Below are positions 21,143 to 31,682 of a DNA stretch of 64,000 nucleotides, piece by piece; position 1 is the first letter of the stretch; each line of letters starts with the position of its first letter. Under the pieces are notes generated by a model. That model searched no databases, was not told where the DNA came from, and saw only the letters and a program-made list of their open reading frames with translations. The position numbers and the translations under genes are program-made. The stretch lies in the NCBI RefSeq assembly GCF_003056055.1, contig NZ_PYFP01000002.1, positions 1-64,000 on the forward strand. Reading direction: 5' to 3'. The stretch is from Glaciimonas sp. PCH181. Lineage in GTDB: Bacteria > Pseudomonadota > Gammaproteobacteria > Burkholderiales > Burkholderiaceae_D.

Positions 21143-22288
21143 TCAGCTCTCCCGAATCAATTCAATGATTCGTTCCTGCTCATCCTGCCTAAGTGCAGGA
21201 TAAATCGGTAAGCACAATACTTTAAATGCAATGTCCGTCGCTACCGGCAAATTATCCCTATGTGCCGACGGCAGTCCCCGATACATGGGGAAATCCGTAA
21301 TCAATGGGTAAAAATAGCGGCGTGCAAAAATGCCTTGATCCTTGAGCTTTTGATACAGACCGTCCCGACTAATTGAATAATCAGCATCCACTAGAATAGG
21401 GAAATAAGAATAATTGGCAGCTGTTTCACCTGAGTCCCCCACACAACGGATACCCTTGACATCCCTAAGCAATTCGCGATAAGTAATATCGATTTCCTTA
21501 CGCCGAGCAAGCGCTTGATCCAAATGCTGCAATTGCAACATCCCGAAAGCAGCGTTGACTTCACTCATTTTTCCGTTAATGCCGGGCGCAACAACTGTCA
21601 GCTCATCGACAAAACCAAAGTTCTTCAACTGATCAATACGTAGCTTCGTTTTAGCATCTGGGCAAATGATAGCGCCGCCTTCAAAAGTATTAAATACTTT
21701 GGTGGCATGGAAACTCAGGACCGACAAATCTCCATATTTAAGTACACTACCTTTTTTATTTTCCACTCCAAATGCGTGAGCTGCGTCGTAGATCACCTTG
21801 AGATTGTAGTTATCAGCTATCTTTTGAATGGCCTCAACATCACACGGATGCCCGTAACAATGTACCGGCATAATAGCGGTGGTCTGTGGTGTAATCGCAG
21901 CCTCAATCTTGGCAGGGTCAAGATTGAGCGTATTGGGATCGATGTCCACGAAAACAGGTTTGATACCGTTCCATAATAGTGAATGAGAAGTCGCTACGAA
22001 GGAGTACGGAGTAGTAATAACTTCGCCAGTAATCCGGAGCGCCTGCAACGCTGTAATGAGTGCGAGAGTCCCGTTGGAAAACAGAGCAAGATGTTCCACA
22101 CCAAGGTATTCGCACAATGCTTTCTCTAACTGCTGATGGAAAGGCCCACCGTTAGTCAAAACTTTACTTTCCCAAATTTTCTCTAAATATGGTATGAACT
22201 CTTCAAGCGGTGGCAAATAGGGTTGAGTAACGTAAATGGGTTTGCTAACTTGGGTATTGATAGCGTAAAGGGGTTTGCTGTTACTCAT
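21143..22288 (-). CDS. DegT/DnrJ/EryC1 family sugar aminotransferase (VioA/FdtB-like)
   Basis: A 381-residue PLP enzyme. The internal aldimine lysine is K197 in LSFHATKVFNTFEGG and the cofactor aspartate is D168 in YDAAHAFG. The N-terminus (YLPPLEEFIPYL, LTNGGPFHQQLE) resembles transaminases of dTDP-4-amino or 3-amino-6-deoxyhexose pathways. No dTDP-glucose synthase or dehydratase is in the window, so its keto-sugar substrate must come from elsewhere. AAGGA five bases before the ATG supports the start. The acyltransferase follows directly, suggesting a transaminase-acyltransferase pair. Confidence 0.9.
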   Translation of the reverse strand: MSNSKPLYAINTQVSKPIYVTQPYLPPLEEFIPYLEKIWESKVLTNGGPFHQQLEKALCEYLGVEHLALFSNGTLALITALQALRITGEVITTPYSFVATSHSLLWNGIKPVFVDIDPNTLNLDPAKIEAAITPQTTAIMPVHCYGHPCDVEAIQKIADNYNLKVIYDAAHAFGVENKKGSVLKYGDLSVLSFHATKVFNTFEGGAIICPDAKTKLRIDQLKNFGFVDELTVVAPGINGKMSEVNAAFGMLQLQHLDQALARRKEIDITYRELLRDVKGIRCVGDSGETAANYSYFPILVDADYSISRDGLYQKLKDQGIFARRYFYPLITDFPMYRGLPSAHRDNLPVATDIAFKVLCLPIYPALRQDEQERIIELIRES

Positions 22289-22464
22289 ATTTTTCCTTGC
22301 TCAGAGGTCTGTACATACCAGCACATCGCGACATCATGTCGCTTTCCAGTTACCTGGTTACTGGCGTTAAAAAACATAAATCCACTACTCAATGGCCTCG
22401 GAAGCACAACCGATTGGTTATAGAAAAATGCTTTTGTCGCGAGTCGTCATCATTTTTCCTAAGT

Positions 22465-23493
22465 TCAATCTTTATTATTTTTCTCGACATACCAAGGCAT
22501 CGCCGCCTCAAGACCCTGTTGAATGCGATACGCAGGTACATAACCAAGTCGCTGCGCAACCTTGCTAATATCCGCTTGAGAATGCCGTACATCACCATCC
22601 CGAAAGTCGCGATAGATAACGTCCTTCTCATACAGACGGCCATTCGCCTTGAGTGTCGATTTAAGGCTGCCGACAAGCTCGTTTAATGTCGTGATATCAC
22701 TTACTGCGACGTTATAAACTTCGTTTTTGTTGTCGGCTGAAGTGGTTGCTGCAAGCAAATTAGCCTGCACTGTGTTCTCGATAAAGCAGAAATCACGACT
22801 GGTTTCGCCGTCGCCATTGATAAAAATTTCTTTATTATTAATCATCGATGCGATCCATTTCGGAATCACCGCAGCGTAGGCGCCATTCGGATCCTGACGT
22901 TTGCCGAAGACGTTGAAATAGCGCAGTCCAATAGTTTTGAAACCGTAGCAGCGTGCAAAGACTTCTGCATACAATTCATTCACATATTTAGTAACCGCGT
23001 AAGGTGATAACGGCTTGCCTATCGTGTCTTCGACCTTGGGCAAGCCCGGATGATCGCCGTAAGTAGAACTGGATGCGGCATAGACGAAGGACGTCACCGA
23101 TGCATCTCTGGATGCCGTCAGCATATTCAGAAAGCCGTTGATATTGACGTCGTTAGTGGTGATCGGGTCTTTAAGCGAACGCGGGACAGATCCCAGCGCG
23201 GCCTGATGCAGTACGTAATCAACGCCTTGCACTGCTTGCTGGCATGCGTTGATATCACGTATATCACCATTGATGAAGTTGAATCGTGACCACCGTTTGG
23301 CACCCACCAGCTCTTTTACTTCATCTAAATTATGCTGATGACCGGTCGCAAAGTTATCCAGGCCGACGACATCCTGGTCCAACTTGAGCAAGGTTTCCAA
23401 TAAATTAGACCCGATAAAACCTGCACATCCGGTGATGAGCCATTTTTTTGGTTGTTCGCGTAATTCGTGTTGGATTTGTTCGAAACGGTTCAT
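22465..23493 (-). CDS. tviC: UDP-HexNAc(A) 4-epimerase (TviC/WbpP)
   Basis: A 342-residue extended short-chain dehydrogenase. The NAD-binding GCAGFIGSN lies at residues ~22-30; the catalytic serine block SSSTYG is at 141-146, with Y165 and K169 in SPYAVTKY. The N-terminal extension before the Rossmann fold ([19 protein letters not shown]) is characteristic of WbpP and TviC. It interconverts gluco and galacto forms of UDP-GlcNAc or UDP-GlcNAcA. Together with the adjacent dehydrogenase it would make UDP-GalNAcA for the polymer. Confidence 0.92.
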   Translation of the reverse strand: MNRFEQIQHELREQPKKWLITGCAGFIGSNLLETLLKLDQDVVGLDNFATGHQHNLDEVKELVGAKRWSRFNFINGDIRDINACQQAVQGVDYVLHQAALGSVPRSLKDPITTNDVNINGFLNMLTASRDASVTSFVYAASSSTYGDHPGLPKVEDTIGKPLSPYAVTKYVNELYAEVFARCYGFKTIGLRYFNVFGKRQDPNGAYAAVIPKWIASMINNKEIFINGDGETSRDFCFIENTVQANLLAATTSADNKNEVYNVAVSDITTLNELVGSLKSTLKANGRLYEKDVIYRDFRDGDVRHSQADISKVAQRLGYVPAYRIQQGLEAAMPWYVEKNNKD

Positions 23494-23636
23494 GCTATGG
23501 ATTTTCTTTTCACGTTAATTTAGAAGACGCATTATTATCAAATCCGAATTGAAAATGGAGACAGCATTAAAAGGCCCTTAGCAATAAGTGCTGTGCTTAA
23601 CCCTGTGCCGTATCTCATTCGCAATAGATTTTTACA

Positions 23637-24914
23637 TTACAAACGGACATCCGCGTCGCCTTTTGGCAGCACATATTTCAGGTCGAACAGCACGTGTTCT
23701 TTTTTCCCGAAGGTTCGCATACCAGCGGCACCCATTTCCTTAAACTCGCGATGTGCGACGGCAAGGATGACCGCGTCGTACTTGCCTTGCTCTGGAGTTT
23801 GAACTGGCGTGATGCCGTACTCATGCTGCGCACCTTCTGCACTTACCCATGGATCGTAGACGTCGACATTTACGTTGTAGTCTTTCAACTCATTGATGAT
23901 GTCGATAACCTTGGTGTTGCGCAGATCAGGACAATTTTCTTTAAAGGCCAGGCCCATTACCAAAACATTGGCGTTTTCAACCTGGATACGGCGCTTAAGC
24001 ATTTGTTTGACCAGTTGGCCGACAACGTAGCTACCCATATTGTCATTGATGCGCCGTCCCGCCAAGATAACTTGCGGGTGATAACCGAGTGACTCTGCCT
24101 TATGCGTCAGGTAGTAGGGATCTACGCCGATACAATGACCACCGACCAGACCGGGGCGAAACGGTAAAAAGTTCCACTTGGTTCCAGCTGCTTTCAGCAC
24201 GTCTTCGGTATCGATATCCATCTTTTTGAAGATGATCGCCAGCTCATTCATTAACGCAATGTTGAGATCACGCTGGGTATTTTCGATCACCTTGGCTGCC
24301 TCTGCGACCTTGATCGAAGAAGCTTTGTGCGTACCAGCCACAATAATGCTGCCATACAGCGCATCTACAAAATCAGCCGTCTCTGGCGTAGAGCCGGACG
24401 TGACCTTAGTGATGGTGGTCAATCTGTGTTCTTTATCACCTGGATTAATCCGCTCTGGGCTGTAGCCAACAAAGAAATCTTCGTTAAATTTAAGTCCCGA
24501 AACACGTTCGATCACTGGTACGCAATACTCTTCAGTCGCGCCCGGATAGACAGTGGACTCATATACCGCAATGTCACCTTTCTTGATGACTTTGCCTAGC
24601 GTCTCCGACGCTTTTTGCAGAGGTGTCAGGTCGGGTTGTTTATGTTCATCAATCGGGGTCGGTACAGTGATGATGTAAACAGTCGCTTGGCGTAAATCTT
24701 CAAGATTCGTAGAATAAGTCAGGTGAGTTGCTGACTTCAATTCTTCTTGATCCACTTCCAATGTGGTCTCAATACCTTCTTTTAATTCGTTCACCCGGCG
24801 TTGGTTGATATCGAATCCTAACGTGGAATATTTTTTCCCAAACTCTACTGCGAGCGGCAGGCCGACATAGCCAAGGCCGATGATTGCAATGCGGGTATCT
24901 TTTGATGGTGTCAT
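23637..24914 (-). CDS. tviB: UDP-N-acetylhexosamine 6-dehydrogenase (TviB/WbpO)
   Basis: A 425-residue nucleotide-sugar dehydrogenase of the UDP-glucose/GDP-mannose family. Residues 8-16 are the NAD site [14 protein letters not shown]. The catalytic cysteine is C261 in [12 protein letters not shown], and the C-terminal domain has [16 protein letters not shown]. It oxidises the C6 hydroxyl of UDP-GlcNAc or UDP-GalNAc to a uronic acid using two NAD. It is followed by tviC, reproducing the Vi-antigen and O6-type pair. Confidence 0.93.
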   Translation of the reverse strand: MTPSKDTRIAIIGLGYVGLPLAVEFGKKYSTLGFDINQRRVNELKEGIETTLEVDQEELKSATHLTYSTNLEDLRQATVYIITVPTPIDEHKQPDLTPLQKASETLGKVIKKGDIAVYESTVYPGATEEYCVPVIERVSGLKFNEDFFVGYSPERINPGDKEHRLTTITKVTSGSTPETADFVDALYGSIIVAGTHKASSIKVAEAAKVIENTQRDLNIALMNELAIIFKKMDIDTEDVLKAAGTKWNFLPFRPGLVGGHCIGVDPYYLTHKAESLGYHPQVILAGRRINDNMGSYVVGQLVKQMLKRRIQVENANVLVMGLAFKENCPDLRNTKVIDIINELKDYNVNVDVYDPWVSAEGAQHEYGITPVQTPEQGKYDAVILAVAHREFKEMGAAGMRTFGKKEHVLFDLKYVLPKGDADVRL

Positions 24915-25157
24915 GGTTAGTTGATTGATGCCGATAGAATAGTGGTCAAGTAACTGTTACTTGAATAAGAGGCCTTACAAATTATTCTGAAATATAGCGC
25001 CGCATTGCAATGTCGGAGCATGAAATTAAATTATTGGAACGTGAGAATGCGCTCGTAAGCACATATCGCTGCCGCTCCGTCCAACTCAGAGCGGCATCTC
25101 TCACTTTGTAACGCGTATTAAATTTGATTACAGCAATAGTAGCTATAACTCTTTGCT

Positions 25158-27374
25158 CTATTTGCCATAAGCGTATTCTGCTTGACGATATTTTCCGTAT
25201 TTATAGTTGTAGCCATATCCACCTGGCCTTACCTTTACATCGTTGAAAATCACCCCCTTGACCGCATTAGTTGCCGTGCTCAAGCGTTTTATCGATTCCT
25301 TGATCTCTCCTGTCGTACTGTCGCCAGCGCGAACCACCAGAAAAACTGAACCGACAAGCGAAGCAATGATTAGGGGGTCAGACACTGCCAATATCGGCGG
25401 GGTATCGATTAATACGTAATCGTAGTGTGCCTCAAGTGATTTCAGCAAATCGCTGAAATTAGGGTGCAACAATAGGTCTGACGCATTCGGCGGCAAATTA
25501 CCGGTGGAAATAAAGTCAACGTCAGGGACGACATCACGATGAAGTGTCTTCTCCAGGCTGTTGCTACCGGCAATTAATTCGGACAGGCCGTTTTGTTTTC
25601 CAAGGCCGAAATATTGATGGAGATATCCTTTGCGAAGATCGGCATCGACTAGCACTACCCTCTTGCCATTCGCCGCCAAAATAGCTGCGAAATTGGTACT
25701 GATAAAAGACTTACCGATTCCCGGTGTCGCACCGGTAATCATAATGACGTTATTCGAAGAACCCAACATTGAGAACTGTAAGGCAGTCCGCAGGCTACGC
25801 AAGCTTTCGACTGCGGTGTCTGTCGGCTCAACATGCGCAAGTACAGATATTTGTTTCGATTTCGAAAGAACCTGCTGATACAGCGATTGTTGAGTTTTGC
25901 TATGTGGAATAGTGGCATACACCGTTAATCCGAGAGTGCGTTCGATCTCTTCAGCGTCATCAACACCGCCATATAGCGTCTTTCTGAGAAAGGCGATAAC
26001 AACGCCAAGAAATAGTCCCGCGATTAATGCAGCACCCACAATCAAAAGACGATTCGGGCCGATAGGTAGTTCCGGCGTTACGGCGGGATCCAACAATCGG
26101 GCGTTACCAACCTTACCGGCCTTGACCAACCGTAGCTGTTGCGAAGTGCTCAACAAATTAGTATAGAGATCTGTATTAACCTTAACGTCCAGTTCTAAGC
26201 GCAGCAAATCCTGTTCCAGCAAAGGAAGAGTCTTCACCTTCGCAATACTATCGCTGATCTCCTCCTTAATACCTCTAATTTCATTATCCAGTGCCTTGAC
26301 TGAAGGATGCTCCGGCGTGCTGTCCACTAACAAAGCAGCTCTTTTCTGGGTTGCTTCGATTAACTTGGCTTGCGCTGTAGCCGACTGCTCCAAAGCACTT
26401 GACGCTTCGTCACTTAAACTAATGGAACCGTTGCTATTACGAAACTTGGTGTATTTAGATTGTGATAGCTCCAGCTTCCGCTTCACCTCTGGCAGTTGCT
26501 GATTCAGAAATACAAGAGATTTTTCAGCTTCTTCCGATTTTCGCTCAACGTTTTGAAAAAGATACTGACGCCCGATTTCATTGAGAATAATAGCGGTCCG
26601 CCCTGGATTAGCCCCTTCCAAAGTGGCATTTATAATGCCGGTGTCGCGCCCAACCTCTATCAATCCCAATGCCATCTGCAAACTCTTGATCTCTGCAAGT
26701 CTCGAACGTTGCATTATCAGGAACTCTGCACCAGCATTGGCTGCTAAACTTTCCACTTTTAAGTCGATGGGACCTACGGCAGTATTGATTCTGACAGGTA
26801 CTCCTACACGACCTGCTACGTCAATCTTATGCTCGCCTTGCGTCAGGCGAAATTGACCATTGTCTTGTGCGATTAAGGTGAACTGCGCTCCCTGAAGGTT
26901 TGCAGGGACAGTGAAAGTCGATACCTTAATATTTTCTGTACCCCAGGCATAACCACCGTACCCAAATAAACCGGGCTGTGACAAATGTGAATTACGACTG
27001 GCAATCCACGTGCCAATGTACGGAAAATATTTTGGTTGCACGCTAAGGTTCAGTTGCAGATTATCAACTGCATGAGATACCACCATGCGAGTGCGAAGAA
27101 TCTCTATCTCCGTAGGCGCAGCGGCTTTCAACTGGAACATCGCAGACATATCACCACTACCGCTTTTTGGAGTGGTATCTTCCACCTGAAGCACCATATT
27201 CGCCTGATAAATCGGCGTTTTAGTAAATGCCATTACTACGCCAATCAGGGTGATTACTAACGTAATGCCAATAATTAACCAGCGATGGTCGTAGAGAACG
27301 TCCAGATAGGTGGCAAGATCAATTTGATCATCATCTTGGTCAGACGGGACTGGCTGCGGAATCGGTTTGTTCAT
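25158..27374 (-). CDS. wzc: Wzc-type polysaccharide co-polymerase and tyrosine autokinase
   Basis: A 738-residue inner membrane protein. A Wzz domain starts near residue 18 with membrane helices at ~33-53 and ~445-465. The cytoplasmic BY-kinase domain has Walker A TGATPGIGKSF (~547-557), Walker A' VVLVDADLRKG and Walker B DYVLIDTPP. The last 21 residues carry seven tyrosines (GYGYNYKYGKYRQ and AEYAY), the autophosphorylation tail. It regulates polymer length and export with Wza and is dephosphorylated by Wzb, encoded just upstream. Confidence 0.94.
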   Translation of the reverse strand: MNKPIPQPVPSDQDDDQIDLATYLDVLYDHRWLIIGITLVITLIGVVMAFTKTPIYQANMVLQVEDTTPKSGSGDMSAMFQLKAAAPTEIEILRTRMVVSHAVDNLQLNLSVQPKYFPYIGTWIASRNSHLSQPGLFGYGGYAWGTENIKVSTFTVPANLQGAQFTLIAQDNGQFRLTQGEHKIDVAGRVGVPVRINTAVGPIDLKVESLAANAGAEFLIMQRSRLAEIKSLQMALGLIEVGRDTGIINATLEGANPGRTAIILNEIGRQYLFQNVERKSEEAEKSLVFLNQQLPEVKRKLELSQSKYTKFRNSNGSISLSDEASSALEQSATAQAKLIEATQKRAALLVDSTPEHPSVKALDNEIRGIKEEISDSIAKVKTLPLLEQDLLRLELDVKVNTDLYTNLLSTSQQLRLVKAGKVGNARLLDPAVTPELPIGPNRLLIVGAALIAGLFLGVVIAFLRKTLYGGVDDAEEIERTLGLTVYATIPHSKTQQSLYQQVLSKSKQISVLAHVEPTDTAVESLRSLRTALQFSMLGSSNNVIMITGATPGIGKSFISTNFAAILAANGKRVVLVDADLRKGYLHQYFGLGKQNGLSELIAGSNSLEKTLHRDVVPDVDFISTGNLPPNASDLLLHPNFSDLLKSLEAHYDYVLIDTPPILAVSDPLIIASLVGSVFLVVRAGDSTTGEIKESIKRLSTATNAVKGVIFNDVKVRPGGYGYNYKYGKYRQAEYAYGK

Positions 27375-27566
27375 TAGATTTAATCGAAAATATTCAAAAA
27401 CCAGTATGGAAATGTATGGCGAATAGCATTTATTAAGACGCTGCTAGTTCGGACACCGCTATTTAAGTGCGTTTGACGCTTTGCAATCGCTAACTAAAAC
27501 GGCCCCTAAAACTTATCTATCCATACTACTGAGTAAGTCACGTTGCAAAAGGTCTTTACCAAGTAC

Positions 27567-28040
27567 CTATTCATGCGCTGCCTTTTTTACAGGCCTCACT
27601 GGTTGCTCGATCTTATGCAAACGCTTGACCCACTCTTCCACTCCAGCATTAATCAATGTGTATGACTGCTCGAAAGCAGCCTTGTCTTTGCGATAGGGGT
27701 CAGCAATGTCGCTATTGGCGTACTCGCCAAGGCGAAATACTTTACCTTTTGCAGAAGGATATTTTTGCTCGACATACTGTTTCTGCGCGATATCCATCGT
27801 CATAATCAAGTCAGCTTGGCTTACCATCCAGCTCACGAGGCCTTGCCCACGATGCTCGCTAATATCGATTCCGCGCTGCTGCAAAATTTCTATTGTGAAC
27901 GGATCAGCAGGATGCCCGACCATCGCAGTGATGCCAGCCGAGAAGATTTTTTTCTCTGGGAGGGCCTGCTTAAACAGGCCCTCAGCCATCGGGCTGCGAC
28001 AGATATTACCCAGACAGAGTACAAGAATAGTATTGATCAT
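27567..28040 (-). CDS. wzb: low-molecular-weight protein tyrosine phosphatase Wzb
   Basis: A 157-residue phosphatase. The P-loop CLGNICRS gives the nucleophile C9 and R15, and the general acid aspartate lies in DIADPYRKD. The family removes phosphate from the Wzc tyrosine tail to reset polymerisation. The ATG overlaps the wza stop by four bases (ATGA), so it is co-translated with wza. The C-terminal tail (RPVKKAAHE) is slightly longer than in E. coli Wzb. Confidence 0.94.
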   Translation of the reverse strand: MINTILVLCLGNICRSPMAEGLFKQALPEKKIFSAGITAMVGHPADPFTIEILQQRGIDISEHRGQGLVSWMVSQADLIMTMDIAQKQYVEQKYPSAKGKVFRLGEYANSDIADPYRKDKAAFEQSYTLINAGVEEWVKRLHKIEQPVRPVKKAAHE

Positions 28041-29176
28041 TTTGTCGCTGCGTATATCCCAAGGGCGGTACCAGAAGATGGAACGATGAGATTAATCACA
28101 CGGTTCCATGCACCTAGGCCACCAACATCGACATAGACGACATCCTGCGGTTTAAGCTGAAAATCTTCAGCCATCGCAAAGGATAGTGGCGAGCGCGCAT
28201 CTAGCTGATACAGAATTGGACTAACGTCAGTAGCATTACGTACAACGTAGACCTGCTTGCCATCGGAGGAGAGCGGATTAATACCTCCAGCTTCACCCAA
28301 AGCATCTTTCAAAGTAAGACGGCCGTTGCGCATCGGAAGTGTCAAAGGACGCACCACCTCACCCAAAACAAATACTTTGCTTTCGTCGCGCGACTTAACT
28401 TGTACGACATCACCGCTGCTAAGCATAATGCTGGCAGGATTGATTCCTTTTTCGACTAGTTGAGGAAGGTCAACTGCATAAGGCGTTTTGTTACGGGTGA
28501 CGATGATATTGCTTTGATCGCCGGTTGGCGTGATGCCACCGGCCCGACTTATGGCTTCAACCAACGTCATCGGAATATCATTGATCGGCTGAATCCCAGG
28601 AGTTTTTACTTCGCCATCAACATACACTCGCTGACTGCGATAACCCTGCACCTGAAAAGAGACATCCGGGTCTTTAACGTATCGCGTCAATTTCGATTTA
28701 ATTAACTTGCGTGCCTGCATTTCAGTCAAACCACTGACTTTAATGCTGCCCAAAACTGGTATATGCAGTAGTCCATCGTAGTCAACGGTGAAACTGGCAC
28801 CCGCGTTGGTAGCGTTAGCGGCTGCCGCTGCACCACCCGCAGTGTCAACTGGTGCTAGCAACGCAACAGAGGAAAAAATCGGCTGTCCCCGGACAGCGAA
28901 CGTAACGACATCGCCGCTACCAATTTGATAGGGAGTTAACGGCGCGAGCAGCGGGACGACATCGGGCGCAGGTTCCTGCGCCCGTGCTTCCTTTTCCGCT
29001 TCCAATAACTGCGGGGTGATGACTTTTATCTGGGGGGTGATTCCGGATGCTTCAAACTGCGGCTTGTCCTTGGAATCTACATGCATCCCAGGGGCCATAT
29101 AAGCACACGCAGTAAAACAAGGTATTAAAACAACCAAACTCCAATTTTTGAGCTTGGCATTTATTTGAAAATGCAT
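28037..29176 (-). CDS. wza: Wza polysaccharide export lipoprotein
   Basis: A 379-residue outer-membrane export protein. The N-terminus has a signal peptide with lipobox-like FTAC near residue 24. The Poly_export domain begins YQIGSGDVVTFAVRGQP, followed by two SLBB domains (VYVDGEVKTPGIQPINDIPM and VFVLGEVVRPLTLPM). The C-terminus (SSGTALGIYAATK) would be the membrane-crossing helix. Octameric Wza forms the exit channel paired with Wzc. A hairpin and a candidate promoter lie in the 467 bases upstream. Confidence 0.94.
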   Translation of the reverse strand: MHFQINAKLKNWSLVVLIPCFTACAYMAPGMHVDSKDKPQFEASGITPQIKVITPQLLEAEKEARAQEPAPDVVPLLAPLTPYQIGSGDVVTFAVRGQPIFSSVALLAPVDTAGGAAAAANATNAGASFTVDYDGLLHIPVLGSIKVSGLTEMQARKLIKSKLTRYVKDPDVSFQVQGYRSQRVYVDGEVKTPGIQPINDIPMTLVEAISRAGGITPTGDQSNIIVTRNKTPYAVDLPQLVEKGINPASIMLSSGDVVQVKSRDESKVFVLGEVVRPLTLPMRNGRLTLKDALGEAGGINPLSSDGKQVYVVRNATDVSPILYQLDARSPLSFAMAEDFQLKPQDVVYVDVGGLGAWNRVINLIVPSSGTALGIYAATK

Positions 29177-29643
29177 GTAATTATCCAGCGTTGTGTTTGC
29201 GGCTTGTCTTTATCTGATAGAACATAAAAGACTGCATAATAATGGCCCATGTCGCAACAACAATGGGCCTTGGCGCGTTAAAGCTACTGGAGAGCTTGCT
29301 TCATTTGAACTATTTAAATGAAGATAAGCGTCACCTACTTAAATAACTCCTATTGTGAATCTCGGCTAAATGGATGTCTATTTACAGCTTTAGACGAGAA
29401 CCGATAATAGCCATTACATCGGATTAATTAAATCAATTTAAAGGGTGGTCAACACAAACAACAAACACCGTACCATTCGTACTTGCATAAGCGCTTCACG
29501 CAATTCCTACCACCCATCATCAACTATGCGACCGACTTTAGATTGCAGGTTCAATTCCAAAAACGCTACATCTAAGCATCGACCCCTCAAGGGGACGCAT
29601 TTTACACCATCATCTTCTTAGTTCCTATGCCGACGCCGATGAC
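29177..29643 (-). promoter_or_regulatory. leader region of the wza operon
   Basis: This gene-free stretch precedes wza. A possible promoter on the minus strand is TTGACC (29452-29447), an 18-base gap, then ATTAAT (29428-29423), with only a moderate match. Nearer wza, GGCCCAT and ATGGGCC (29263-29269 and 29244-29250) form a seven-pair hairpin about 70 bases before the ATG. A GGTGGTAG block (complement at 29508-29515) differs by one base from the RfaH ops core GGCGGTAG. Any regulatory role is inference. Confidence 0.35.
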
Positions 29644-30798
29644 TCATGGCAACTCAACGTTTGGACCGATCGACAGATTTGACGATGATCGCACCGGTCC
29701 CCAGCGTCCTCGCACCAAGCGAGAATAAACAGCCATATAGAACAAAACCTGCACTGCAACCACCATCCCCGCACCGGGAATCGTTTTCCCGAACCACACG
29801 GCAGCTAGCGACACTGTCGCTATCCAAGTACTGACAAAGCAAGCGACGGATGCATTGCGGATCCATGGCTTATCATGATTATGGGTAAGCAATTGGCAAA
29901 CTAGACGACGATAAATCAATGTGTGAAGATGCAGACAGTCAGGATGACCGGCACTTGCCTTACGGATAATCTTTCTACGATAAATACTATATAAGACTTC
30001 TGTAACCGGATAGCTGCATATGGCTAATACCTGCCAAGCATTAACGGAAGGGTTGCGTATAAGCAACAAAACAGCAATCTCCGAGACCAAAAAACCTAAA
30101 AGATAAGCACCGCCATCTCCAACAAACAAACGACCGGTTGGATAATTCACTAATAAAAAGCCGAATGCCGCTCCAACAACTAATATTGCTAACTGCGTTA
30201 CGAAGGTGTCGCCGCATTGCCACGCAATAAATCCAAGGGCAGCCGACATAATAATCACCGCGCTAGAAGCAAGGCCGTGAAAACCGTCGATGATATTAAT
30301 CGCATTTATTCCGCCCGCCACTACAAAGGCTGTAACGGCAATTGCGATGGGGGCAATCGTCAATAACGCATCCACTCCCCAAATGTCGAGTCCATCAATC
30401 GTGACACCCAATAGCCAACTCGCCAATAATGCAGAAATAATACTTGCGCTGAGGCGCACCTTGACCGAGACGCGCTTTGTCAAGTCTTCAACCGTGCCCG
30501 CAATAAAAATCGGGCAACCCGCTAGCAAAAGTTTAAACGTATCTTTTAATTGCGCCGTTTTACCTAGAACAGGATCAGCGAAGGCGAGGAAGAGAAGCGC
30601 AAAAACGATTCCGATAGCGATGGCCAGACCGCCGACTCGAGGAACCGCAGTTGTATGAAATTTTTGCACGCCGGAAAAATCGTGATCCAGAGAGTGCTTG
30701 CCGTGCCAGTCTTGCGACATCACGATCACTATGCTGCTTACAAAACTAGCCAGCGCTGCCGCGACGCCGACGCCGACCATACTTAATATCGGCATCAT
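29644..30798 (-). CDS. WecA/WbpL-like polyprenyl-phosphate glycosyl-1-phosphate transferase
   Basis: A 384-residue membrane enzyme of the MraY/WecA family with about 11 helices. Landmarks: KFHTTAVPRVGGLAIAIG after the first helix, NIIDGFHGLASS with the conserved DG, FVGDGGAYLLGF, and HLHTLIYRR near the C-terminus. It transfers HexNAc-1-phosphate from a UDP-sugar to undecaprenyl phosphate, the first committed step in building the repeat unit. It is the first gene of the locus in transcription direction, but 467 bases separate it from wza. Its ATG overlaps the stop of a small upstream frame. Confidence 0.9.
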   Translation of the reverse strand: MMPILSMVGVGVAAALASFVSSIVIVMSQDWHGKHSLDHDFSGVQKFHTTAVPRVGGLAIAIGIVFALLFLAFADPVLGKTAQLKDTFKLLLAGCPIFIAGTVEDLTKRVSVKVRLSASIISALLASWLLGVTIDGLDIWGVDALLTIAPIAIAVTAFVVAGGINAINIIDGFHGLASSAVIIMSAALGFIAWQCGDTFVTQLAILVVGAAFGFLLVNYPTGRLFVGDGGAYLLGFLVSEIAVLLLIRNPSVNAWQVLAICSYPVTEVLYSIYRRKIIRKASAGHPDCLHLHTLIYRRLVCQLLTHNHDKPWIRNASVACFVSTWIATVSLAAVWFGKTIPGAGMVVAVQVLFYMAVYSRLVRGRWGPVRSSSNLSIGPNVELP

Positions 30799-30980
30799 TT
30801 GTTTCTCACTTCTCGAATAGCGCGACCTCGAGCATCATTGTCCAATGACATTAGCAAAATCGAATCGATTTTTTTCTGAATGGATCCGCCGTCCAGCAAA
30901 TGCGATAGGAATTGATCAAAAAGATCATTCACCCCAGAAGCCGCACATTGCTTGCAATGTGCTGTTGATAGATATTGCAT
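30795..30980 (-). CDS. small uncharacterised frame upstream of the WecA-like gene
   Basis: A 61-codon frame whose TGA stop overlaps the ATG of the transferase gene by four bases, an arrangement usual for coupled genes. The translation includes GVNDLFDQFLSHLLDGG and DNDARGRAIREVRNK, with no recognised domain. Coding potential is uncertain; it may act as a short leader frame. Confidence 0.3.
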   Translation of the reverse strand: MQYLSTAHCKQCAASGVNDLFDQFLSHLLDGGSIQKKIDSILLMSLDNDARGRAIREVRNK

Positions 30981-31682
30981 TACAGTCCTGTTTGTTATTT
31001 ATTACATACTTCTTGCATTGTATTTTGCTTTACTCTTTGACAAAATTAAGTAAAGCGCAATTTTCAAATATATACCGGCTATTACGGCGTCAACGCTACG
31101 GGCAATGCTATGTAAACCATCACCACTTATTAACAGTCAACGCAAAGCCTTTCATAAACGAAATTATCGGACTATGTATTTTAAATATTTCCTTGTAGCA
31201 ACGTACTCTATAAGGCGGGTGGATTCTAGCGAGATAGTTGCATCAAATTAAACGTATTAATGCAAATTTATGAGAGAAGCCGTCTCCTGGGACCTTCTTG
31301 CGAAGCGAAACAAAGCAAGCTAACTTAGAGAAATCTCTTAAATTAACTTTTATATCTTGCGAATTCTATCATTCCTTCTTTGAAGAAATATTGTTGTCCA
31401 GAAAATTATTAATTTAAGGATACAAAATGCTGCTTTCGGACAACAGCAGTCTGATTGACAACTTTTACACAGTTACCGATAAGGGGATATGCAGCGTGGG
31501 TTTTACTTACTCATGGGAGAGAGAGCGCAGCCAGCGGCTCAAAAGCAAGCCGCCGTTGATAAGATGCGTCACAAGGGGATAACAATTTTCTTATGGATGA
31601 GACAAGTCCAATGCAAAGTAGCTCAGATGGATTTAGCAGACTTTTGATAGTTAAGAAAAAATTGCTAGACAGCAAAATTTCT
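30981..31682. other. gene-free A/T-rich stretch beyond the polysaccharide locus
   Basis: About 700 bases with no supported gene. A possible plus-strand promoter, TTGACA (31455-31460), 17 bases, GATAAG (31478-31483), leads into no visible gene. No terminator or repeat of note was seen. Confidence 0.4.
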
